From Zygaena filipendulae (taxonomy: Eukaryota; Arthropoda; Insecta; Lepidoptera; Zygaenidae): a DNA stretch of 64,000 nt. The notes beneath the pieces are model-generated. The model saw only the letters and a list, made by a program, of their open reading frames with translations, was not told the origin of the DNA and searched no databases. Both the position numbers and the translations under genes were made by a program. This document shows positions 55,822 through 64,000 of this stretch, piece by piece; position 1 is the stretch's first letter; each line of letters begins with the position of its first letter. The stretch lies in NCBI GenBank assembly GCA_907165275.2, contig OU015659.1:11884501-11948500 (forward strand), in the 5' to 3' direction.

Positions 55822-55853
55822 AGTGAGTGAGTGAGTGAGTGAGTGAGTGAGTG
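55822..55853 (+). repeat. (GTGA)n microsatellite
   Basis: About eight GTGA units after GATGATCGGTCA. Confidence 0.85.
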
Positions 55854-56019
55854 ACCTACAAAATTAAGAAACTTTGACTAGTTATAATTCCTAAACTACT
55901 GGTTCAAATCGAATGAAATTTAAATTATACCGTCTTTATACAATACCTGCTTGTTTACTAAAAATTCAGGCTTCTAGTTTTATCCACAACGAAGTTATAG
56001 GGGGTTGAAAATGGCCTGA

Positions 56020-56105
56020 ATTGCTTCGAGAAAAGGATAGTACGGCCGTGCCGCTTTTGTTGCTCGACTTGGCGGGGGCACTGCCGTGCCCCCAGATAAA
56101 AGTAA
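56020..56105. repeat. Hairpin-bearing repeat piece
   Basis: GGCGGGGGCACTGCCGTGCC, CCC forms a tight palindrome near 56075; TACGGCCGTGCCGCTTTTG precedes it. From 56110 to 56965 I see no gene or named repeat. Confidence 0.45.
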
Positions 56106-56969
56106 GAACTTTTCTTTTTTTTTTTGGTACAAATATAATTTAAAATATGTTAGTTCTTGATATAAAATGATGCACACTATTTAAAAACTATAAAAAGCTG
56201 CTGCCGTTTTAGCTCCGGATGAATAGTGTACAATGGAATGGATACGGTTTCGAATAAGCTTTTACTGGCAACATTTTACACTATGAACTCGAAGTTTAGT
56301 TCGATTTGTGTTGAGAATAGGAGATACGAAGAAACAGGTTCGAGTATCGAGATTTTGTGGTCGACATAGGGATCGAACAGCAAACTCGAGTTCGAGATTT
56401 TTTCGAAGGAGGCGAGAATTGGGTCCCTGTTATGTAGTTGTTAAGTTTGTACAAGAAATTATTCTCTTTTTGTAATAATATTTGTATAGAAACTAGTAAA
56501 AAAAGGCTGAAAGGATTTATTTACAGCGCGTTTGCGTAATTTCATTACAAAATCAAGAAAAGAATGGAACAGAATAACAAAATAAGCGCTATTTTTTTAT
56601 TACGTAAACTTTGTTTGTAGAAAAAAAAATCAAATTGGCTTATTATAATTTACGAAGTACAAGCTACCTTTGTTTAGATCGATTCCAGACTTGTTTTTGC
56701 CGAACAAGTTTATCTCGTGGAATTATTCTTTTATTTTTTATTATCTTACCATTTCTCCCAAATTTTACTCGGAGCTAGAAATAATATTACCTTGAAAAGT
56801 ACTAACTGACAAGTATTAAATAACACTAAAGTTCGTCTCAATTTTTATAAAGGAGCTATGTCGAAAAATTATTGAGCGATAGAAAGTTATAGCATATTAT
56901 AATGACATTGTAATACCTAACACGGCAGTTTAAAAAAAAAAAACTAGTTAAACTATGTATGTATATAGA

Positions 56970-57090
56970 CTAGCTGTTCCGTGCGGTTTCACCCGCGTAA
57001 ATTTAGGATATAAAGATGATCGGTTGAACCGCTAAGCCGTCAAAGCGTAACAAACAAATAAACTTACTTTCGCATTTATATATTATCCTA
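56970..57090 (-). repeat. Helitron-like copy, internally deleted
   Basis: CTAGCTGTTCCGTGCGGTTT, then GATGATCGGTTGAACCGC, AACAAACAAATAAAC. Confidence 0.68.
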
Positions 57091-57332
57091 CTCTGTTTGT
57101 TATAATTATCGTAACCTCATTAAACTAGTGATTTTGCCTACTGATTTTTACTAAATAAAGAGAAAAAAAAAAAACCTAGTAGGTAAGTCTTTATCTTGCA
57201 CTTTAAAAATTCGGGGATTATGTACCATCCTATCCGTGTTAAAATTCAAAAATGATTTAGTAGTTCCAGAGATTATTCCCTACATCCAAACTTACAAATT
57301 TTACCTCTTTAAATTAAAATACTAATGTTGAC

Positions 57333-57630
57333 TAGCTGTCCCCCGCGGTTTTACCCGTGGTGTTTTCGAAGATCCCATAGGTATTCCGAGATAAAAGTGC
57401 TTACTACCCCATATTTTTTTTGCGCCTACCCTTGACAGCGTGTAGGTAGGATGCAAAATTTAATGTAGTTTCTTCCTCGTTAATTCCGGGATAAAAAAAT
57501 AGCCTATGACCTTCTCTGTACCCCTGACAACGAGTATGCAAGTCGTGGTGATCGGTTGAGCCGTTTAGCTGTGAAAGTGTAACAAACAAACAAACAAAAT
57601 AACTTTCGCATTTATAATATTAGTAACGAT
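57333..57630 (-). repeat. Two Helitron-like copies in tandem
   Basis: CTAGCTGTCCCCCGCGGTTT, then TCGTTAATTCCGGGATAAAA and GGTGATCGGTTGAGCCGT with (AAAC)n. 57635-57915 is unassigned. Confidence 0.7.
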
Positions 57631-57917
57631 TAGTGCAGAAATATTAAGTAGATAATAGATACCTAGCACAAGCTAAACCATTTCTCACCTATGACCTTTG
57701 TTCGCGGTGCCCTTTTTGCTTTTTACTCAATCCACAAAAAAATACACTTAGCGGTTTTCCCGGCCCAAGGGACTCCGTGCACACCGCAAAGGCTTAATTA
57801 CGCGAATCCCTAGACAAGGATTTTTCCTTTTGTAAGTACAGTTTGCAAATTAGACACCTATTTTTACCGAAAGTTTCTTCAATTCTTGTTTAATTCTTGC
57901 GGGAATTATTATTTTAC

Positions 57918-58055
57918 TAGCTGTGTCCCGCGGTTTCACCAGCCTAATTAACTCCTTAAATTGGTTCAGCAGATCCAGGGATTACACCCCACAAACACAT
58001 AAACAGCGGGATCTCCGAAACTAACGCGGGTAAAACCGCGGGGAACAGCTAGTAA
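57918..58055. repeat. Helitron-like ends, facing copies
   Basis: Reverse CTAGCTGTGTCCCGCGGTTT at 57917 and forward GGGTAAAACCGCGGGGAACA then CTAG at 58050. Confidence 0.65.
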
Positions 58056-58157
58056 TTAAATAGTGATAAAAAGTATAAGTACCTTTCAGAGGACATCTGT
58101 AGAGTGTAGAGTAAGCTGGTCTACACTAATATTACTAAGTGTACAAACTCACAAACT

Positions 58158-58431
58158 CATAAACTTTACCTGTTTATAATACATAATATTATATATAATT
58201 TTATAATTCATAAACTTTACTTGTTTATAATACATAATATTATATATAATTTTATAATTCATAAACTTTACCTGTTTATAATACATAATATTATATATAA
58301 TTTTATAATTCATAAACTTTACCTGTTTATAATGCATAATATTATATATAATTTTATAATTCATAAACTTTACCTGTTTATAATACATAATATTATATAT
58401 AATTTTATAATTCATAAACTTTACCTGTTTG
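58158..58431 (+). repeat. 51-bp minisatellite inside a Helitron-like copy
   Basis: CATAAACTTTACCTGTTTAT starts at 58158, 58209, 58260, 58311, 58362 and 58413, an exact 51-bp period with five full units and a partial sixth. The unit includes TACATAATATTATATATAAT. Family sequence continues at 58432 (GTATGCAAAATTTCGTGGTG) to 58528. Because 51 is a multiple of three, ORFs stay open on both strands; these are not genes. Confidence 0.92.
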
Positions 58432-58929
58432 TATGCAAAATTTCGTGGTGATCGGTTGAGCCGTTTAGCCGTGAAAGCGTAACAAACAAACAAACTCACT
58501 TTCGCATTTATAATATTAGTAACGATGTACTAGGTACCTACTTACCTGTCCTAACGCTTTCGTTATACAACGTTATCTTTATAAAAACGCTTTTATAGTT
58601 GACATTTCAGAGTGCTTGAGATTATCGCTTTAGTGACAGGCTTTTTGTGTGGCTTTAACATAAACCTTTTATAATTACTAGCATTAATTAAATTAATGAT
58701 TTTAGAATCAATATATGGAATTTAGCTTTTAACTTGAAAACTTGGAAATTTACTTTATGATTTTATCTATTGTGCACTCCTTTTAATGTCAAAATTCATG
58801 TAAACACATTTTGGAGACTTACCTCTATACGTTATTAAATTTTCAGGCAGCGGAAGTGAAGTGCACAATTAACGAACGAGGTACTTCTATACTTGTTCTT
58901 ATGTGTACTTAGCATATACGAGTACGTAC

Positions 58930-59190
58930 TTACATCTCTTTCTTCTTCAATTATGGCAATCTATCGCGATTTATCGCATTTAATTCTGCCAATGTATTTA
59001 TTTTTAGCAATTAATGTAATTATGGCGAAACACCAATGACCATGTTAGATTGCTCCCCAAGATAAAACACGGTTCCCTCTCGAAAACCAGCTTCTTTCTT
59101 GGAAAACAAAATGGCTGCTGAACGGTGGTGAAAATATCGAATAAATAACGCGACAGGCGTCCACTCGCTACGACCTCTACCAGTCAACAT
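58930..59190 (+). repeat. Dispersed repeat family DD, copy 2
   Basis: AATTATGGCGAAACACCAAT, GTTAGATTGCTCCCCAAG, AACAAAATGGCTGCTGAACG match 9660-9790 in order. 58535-58925 is unassigned. Confidence 0.6.
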
Positions 59191-59287
59191 CCAAGTAGGT
59201 AGGTAATTACTTATTTTAAATTTAGCTTCGTTCAAATTCTTCGTTTAAAAAAAATTGACAAAAAAAAGATATGGAAAATTGTCTATA

Positions 59288-59396
59288 CAGTAAAACCGGG
59301 TGAATAGAAATACTGGGGGTGAATAGAGCCCCTTACGAAATTTAAATTATGCATGGAACTTGTCCCTTTCTCTATTCACCCCGTTTTACGGTACTT
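59288..59396. mobile_element. Small TIR element, about 105 bp
   Basis: CAGTAAAACCGGGTGAATAG at the left and CTATTCACCCCGTTTTACGG at the right, with a further GGGGTGAATAG internally. 59400-59685 is unassigned. Confidence 0.65.
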
Positions 59397-59689
59397 ACTA
59401 ATAAGAGAAAAGGTTTTTATATGTTTATATGAGGTAATCTCTAGAAGTACTAAATTGATTATGAAAGATTTTTAACTGATAAATCATAAGCTAGAGTATC
59501 TCTGAATCGGAAAGTTTTGATAGTCCCGAACAAGAACAGAGAACAGATTTTTGGTTTACCAAGATAGCAAGTACCTCATCGAATGGGACATGGGTACGCA
59601 AATTTCATAAAAAACTGAGTAATTAATTAAGTAACTGAGTAATCTGTGGTAAAACTTTTCCCTCTCATGCTCAAAGAAATTTATCTCTA

Positions 59690-59920
59690 ACTAGCTGCCC
59701 CCGCAGTTGCAACCGCGGTAATTTCGGAGTTCTCGTAAAAAATTCAGAATAACAAGTATGCTATGTCATTCAAAACTACCGTAGCTTCCTAGAAGTGAAA
59801 GAATTTTCAAAATCGGTTCATTAGATCCAGAGATTACCCCTTATAACGTCACAAACTCACAATTCACAAACTCACAAACTTTAGATCTTTATAACATTAG
59901 CAGTGGCGAAGGGTGAAATA
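59690..59920 (-). repeat. Helitron-like copy
   Basis: CTAGCTGCCCCCGCAGTTGC, CGGTAATTTCGGAGTTCTCG, CATTAGATCCAGAGATTACC, as in the left edge of the window. Confidence 0.68.
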
Positions 59921-60605
59921 TTAGTATAGATTAGTATAGATAAAGGCAATAAATATAGTGGAAACCAATTCATAACTGATGAAGATGCCATATTGTAGTG
60001 ATTATATTATTATCTTTGGAAGATATTATATACCGCGTAACTCAAATTTCAAGTCAATATGCTCAGATAGAAACGGCTTTTCAAAAACTTCGTCTTCCAC
60101 AATCGAAGATTAGTTGGCATATTGAAAAAAAGAAGAAGAAAAATCAAAGAATAAAACATATTATGACATCACAAAGAATACAAAGTGAAAATCACGATCG
60201 AAGAGACTTTGATGTATCGAAATACTTTCCTTTTGCCTTAGTCCCCTTTTACTCCTTTTACCTGAAACTCAGACCGTCATTATTCCAGTAGTCAAAACCA
60301 ATTTTTGTCAACGGTCCCTTTGTGGACGTGGAATTTTTCTTGTACTTTACCCACGTTTAATGCCTATCATGTTATTGATAGGTATTCGATAGAATTATTG
60401 TTCTCTTAATCTGTGGTTTCTTCTTGCTTCTAAACTGTTTTTTTTTAACCTAACCTAATCTTCGCGCTTGCAAAACGCGATTCCTTTCAAGCATTTTTTA
60501 TAGTTTAGTGAACTGTCGTTATGCGCCCATTTATTTGATGTGCCCCGGGTAAATGCTCAAGTTGAACACGTTAAGGGACGATAAGAGACGCTGTGAATGA
60601 CTTAC

Positions 60606-60627
60606 CGTCTTTTTTGTACTCCGCCAT
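60606..60627 (-). CDS. Candidate first coding exon, gene running leftward
   Basis: On the minus strand, ACATTCAAGATGGCGGAGTA leads into MAEYKKD plus one base and a consensus donor GACG|GTAAGT. The start context is good and the upstream leader (CCGACGCGGCACCGACGCGC) is CpG-rich as at many promoters. I could not find the next exon within the window, so the product is unknown. Confidence 0.35.
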
Positions 60628-61011
60628 CTTGAATGTGGCGCGTCGGTGCCGCGTCGGTTGCAATTTTTTATTTAGATAACATTGTTTGGTATCTCTTTCT
60701 TAGTGGGCGGAGAATTTTCCGGTCGAAATTTACAGGTGTTATAATTACTTTTACGACCCAAGTTCTGAGAGCTGTCCTTTAAATTCCCGTCACATCTTCA
60801 CCTATAACGAAACCCTTGGAGGTCTAGAGAGAAAGAAAAGGACAGCATTCGTTCTAGACTCAGGTCGTTTTTTTATTATTTGATATGAAGTTCTCAATAG
60901 AAAAATGATGAATAACAGTTTGATATCCATGAAACAGAAGTATTTGAATAATATTTGTTTATGTTTGTAAGTCTTTTAATTATTATTATTTTAATTAAAC
61001 AAAAAACAATA

Positions 61012-61367
61012 CCTACTCCGTCAAAAAAAAAATTTACTCTGAGGTTTTACGTTTTTTTACTCTTTTAATAAGTACTTACCTTCTGAAAGTTTCCATCAGC
61101 AGCCATATTTTGAACATAAAATATATTTAAGGAACATAAGCTTATAACAAAATAGGAATTTCTTCAATTGTTGAGACTGAGAAGTCTTACTTTATCTATT
61201 TCAAAAATATACCTACTCATATGGCGCACAAGTCGCACTGCCGCTTAGCGGCGACCAAAAAGTACAAAAATTCGTACCCGGACTATAAATGAAACCCTGT
61301 CCGGACGCTCCCCGGACTCCTCTAAACTAGGACAAACCCGGGGAAACCTGGACGGATTGCAGCCCTA
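61012..61367 (-). mobile_element. Truncated hAT-type element
   Basis: Reverse-oriented relative of 37753-38394: shared GACGGAGTAGG/CTACTCCGTC, AAATTTCCATCAGCAGC-type block, GGACGCTCCCCGGAC and the end GGATTGCAGCCCTA. One end is missing. 60740-61005 is unassigned. Confidence 0.65.
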
Positions 61368-61548
61368 TATACTCGTAAGAATAATATTTTTTTATTGTTG
61401 ATTTTTTTTTTATTTTTCTCTGCATAGAGTTGCCACCTTTTTTGAATGAAAAATAGTATTTCATGCAAAAAATTATAGTGTCTTTGGTGATATTCGGGAA
61501 AAGTATAGTACATAATACAAATTCACTTTTAATCTTTCTTTTGGTGTC

Positions 61549-61625
61549 CACGACACAAGCTTATAGCTAAGTGTGGGATCAAGTAGATCTGTGTGTTGTG
61601 AAGTGGATTATAAATATAAATATAA
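61549..61625 (+). repeat. tRNA-derived SINE, 3' fragment
   Basis: GTCCACGACACAAGCTTATA to GTGTTGTGAAGTGGATTATA and an (AAATAT)n tail: the 3' end of the SINE family, plus orientation. Confidence 0.75.
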
Positions 61626-61670
61626 AATCATATACCTAATATTTTTTGTACTATATTCTCTACCTTCAAC

Positions 61671-61859
61671 ATGCAATGTATAAAATGTTTCAATATTTTC
61701 ACCACACTACTATCTGTTATCGGTAGATCTGTTCAAGAAAATATATTCAATACGATCCCAAGCAAAGATTTTGAACAAACACTTCTATCAACAAAGAGTG
61801 CGCCCACAAACGATTATGAACACATTCAGTTCACAAACGTATTAAACTCCAAATAAAGA
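61671..61859 (+). CDS. Candidate small secreted peptide
   Basis: ATG at 61671 opens 61 codons to TAA at 61854-61856. The N-terminus MQCIKCFNIFTTLLSVIG is a plausible signal peptide; the remaining 43 residues (SVQENIFNTIPSKDFEQTLL onwards, ending NVLNSK) are polar with no cysteine. AATAAA overlaps the stop and TACTATATTCT lies 20 bp upstream. A GTAAGA donor shortly after the stop (61871) argues that this could instead be part of a longer exon. Unknown family; could be chance. Confidence 0.3.
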
Positions 61860-62179
61860 AAGGAGTTACGTAAGAATAACAAATAACACCTACGTACTTC
61901 ACGTACTTTTCGAAGAGAAAAGGTACTTCAACTGAAGTTGAGACTTCAGATGAAAGAAATAAAGGAATTCTTCACCAATATTTGTTTTTTTTTTTCCCCA
62001 ATACCTGCCAAATTTGAAGAAAACACAACATTTGTGTCTAAAAGTACTTTATTTGTATAAAGTTTTTGTCGTGGGTTTTTATTTTATTATTTCGCATTTT
62101 TGTTATCTACTGTCGTCATGATTATTATTCAATGGTACTAAAAAGTACAAAAAGGAAATACATTCCATACGTAAAATAG

Positions 62180-62503
62180 GGATGTTGACGACTTTTGAAA
62201 ATCAAAATTCTAATTAATCCGTCAGTTAGAAAATAAAAAATAAAGGACACGTTTTTTTCTTGCTTTCTCAAATTAATGAAAATTATAGATTACGCATTAA
62301 AGTTTAGGGTGGGGGCTCGTGACGTCAATAACCACTATTAATAAGCCCCACACAAACTGCACCGGTTAGTGATGTCACGCGAAATTTCAACTCAATTTAT
62401 CACCGTTATTTTTTGATTACGTAAAAAAAAGGAAAAATACGTGTCCAATATTTTTTGATAATCTACAAACCGGACTAACAAAATTTAGTTAATTAGCCCA
62501 TCG
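62180..62503 (+). mobile_element. MITE-A copy
   Basis: ATAGGGATGTTGACGACTTT to AATTAGCCCATC. First palindrome reads GTGACGTCAATAACC; the second is mutated to GTGATGTCACGCG. 61865-62175 is unassigned. Confidence 0.83.
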
Positions 62504-62567
62504 AAATTGTTTTTTTTTGTGACTTCTATGACAGTGCCCGTTGAATGATTGTAAACAGGACAAAACG

Positions 62568-62802
62568 AAGCAGATAAGCAATAACATGTTAACCCACAAA
62601 ATTAAGTTATTGATTCAGAACAATTTATTGAGAGATAGGGAACGTTTTTTAATTATGTGTTTACTCTATTACATTGCTTAAATATGTAACTAAATATTAA
62701 ACATAAAAAATGTTGGCACAAAAGGGCGCTATACTTTTAAAACACGATTTTCTCAAAATCTCCAGTGTGGGTTAACACACACTGTTGCTTATCTATGTCC
62801 AA
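62568..62802 (-). mobile_element. MITE-B copy
   Basis: AAGCAGATAAGCAATAACAT to GTTGCTTATCTATGTCCAA. 62805-63240 has no supported feature. Confidence 0.86.
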
Positions 62803-63242
62803 AAAATGTGAAATGATGAGTGAAATTTACATTCAAGTTACTTTCCTAACTCGTTGAACGACCAAACAGTCCGTATGTAGGGCACAAAGCAAATTTATCA
62901 ATGATCAATTCCAATAGTAGCGGATTAGTTTCGGAGTACGTACAAATGGGGTTATGTATTTAGTTAGTAGTTTGAAGCACGCCATTGGTTCTGGGGTCAA
63001 GTGTAATATTAGTAGAGGCCTATTACTGTGAAGTGGTTCAGGCTCACACAGAACCATGCTGAATCAATGAAGTCAAGTTAATACTATTGTATTGTATTCA
63101 CATGCAAATTTGAATATATTGCATGTATTTGTAAATTATGGAAGTAAATAAATAAGTTTAAGAATTATAAAACAAAAAATAAAAACAAAAACATTTCTAA
63201 TACCAAGTTCTTTATACTCAGTTTCACTATGATCTTGAAGTT

Positions 63243-63560
63243 TACTACTTTTGAGAATCAAAATTCTAATTAGTCCGTCAGTTAGAAAAAAAAAAACAAT
63301 AGACCCGTATTTTTTGCTTTTTTAAATAAATTAAAATATACAAAGATAAAGCGCATTAAAGTTTAGGGTGAGGAGGTCGTGACGTCACTAACCGCTAAAA
63401 CCGCCATACGAACTGTCAGAATAGTGACGTCACGCGAAATTTCAACTCAATATGTCGCCGTTATTTTTTGATTACGTAAAAAAAGAAAAAATACGTGTTC
63501 AATATTTTTTAATAATCTACAAGACGGACTAAAAAATAAAAATAAGTCAACATGCCCATT
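63243..63560 (+). mobile_element. MITE-A copy
   Basis: TACTACTTTTGAGAATCAAA to GTCAACATGCCCATT; both palindromes intact near 63380 and 63425. 63565-63950 is unassigned. Confidence 0.86.
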
Positions 63561-63954
63561 TCAATTAATTCTTACTATAATATTATAAAACATGGGCTAC
63601 TTTTTTTCAGAGATATCAAAATTGCCATACCTACATATAAAGTGAAAATATCAACATTTACGAGTGTTCGGATTGGATTTGTCATGCCGCCTATAATATG
63701 TAAATAGTAAGTGGGAGGTTTATTACATTCAACAAGTGGTGAACTTCCCTACAAGACGTCTATGTACGACTTTGGCTACATAAAAAAATAAAGCTATGAA
63801 TTAATCAGACAGAGCGCTGAAAGCGCTAACATCATTAGAATATGAAATAAAAAAGCTTTATGTAGCTTTTATAGCCCCATATTCAAGTATATGGCCGTAT
63901 ATTATTTTTCTTCTATCATTAACTTACAAGTCACATTTATCTTATAACTATGTA

Positions 63955-64000
63955 ATCTATACTAATATTAAAGAGAAAAGATTTGATTTTTATATATTTG
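63955..64000 (+). repeat. Start of a Helitron-like copy at the window edge
   Basis: ATCTATACTAATATTAAAGA, GAAAAGATTTGATTTTTA matches the 5' end at 52935; the rest is beyond the window. Confidence 0.65.

Noticed and set aside
58158..58431. CRISPR-like array
   Set aside because: Units are contiguous with no unique spacers; it is a minisatellite in a eukaryotic genome.
58149..58499. Repetitive ORFs of 76-116 codons on both strands
   Set aside because: Produced by the 51-bp minisatellite, whose period is a multiple of three.
59998..60291. 97-codon plus-strand frame
   Set aside because: No ATG at its start, AT-rich with Lys runs, and no splice partners; judged a chance opening, though an exon cannot be fully excluded.

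Overview
This 64 kb window is nuclear DNA of an insect, almost certainly a moth or butterfly. It is AT-rich, its genes are short exons scattered among long introns, and it is dominated by repeat families that recur many times in both orientations. These include Helitron-like elements with CCGCGG hairpins ending in CTAG, short TIR elements, hAT elements, tRNA-derived SINEs and 5'-truncated LINEs. The dual-CRD immulectin-type C-type lectin at the left end is a typical lepidopteran gene. No bacterial, organellar, rRNA, tRNA or CRISPR features are present.

Gene layout, left to right. (1) 409-4684, + strand: the last five exons of a secreted dual-domain C-type lectin whose first exon lies upstream of the window. 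(2) 6002-9334, - strand: a complete four-exon gene for a 183-residue basic, cysteine-rich protein that I do not recognise. (3) About 21382 (possible leader exon) and 26168-33339, + strand: a six-exon PDZ protein with an ALP/Enigma/ZASP-like WGF PDZ domain and a long acidic Ser/Asn-rich tail. Two further exon-like segments at 36520-36630 and 38403-38546 may be alternative ends of it. (4) 40095-41991, - strand: a two-exon, 82-residue single-pass membrane microprotein. (5) Possible gene starts: a leader exon on + at 49397-49581 and a tiny first coding exon (MAEYKKD) on - at 60606-60627. (6) A possible 62-residue secreted peptide ORF on + at 61671-61856. The 183-residue gene, the membrane microprotein and the later exons of the PDZ gene were assembled by matching splice sites and codon phase across introns. 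No pathway links these genes; they look like ordinary neighbours.

The rest is transposon landscape. The main families are: Helitron-like (about 40 pieces), MITE-A (about 11 copies, paired TGACGTCA palindromes), MITE-B (9 copies, about 33-bp TIRs), a tRNA-derived SINE (5 copies), TIR family X (3 copies), hAT elements (3, two with clear 8-bp target duplications), and several unrelated foldback elements. Nesting is common and gives relative ages: MITE-B in the SINE, a Helitron in a hAT, and two elements in one MITE-A-like element. The most striking non-gene features are a nearly perfect 569-bp inverted repeat at 54323-54891 and a hAT insertion at 37753-38394 whose 8-bp target duplication copies a putative splice acceptor. 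I found no evidence for a new multi-gene system.
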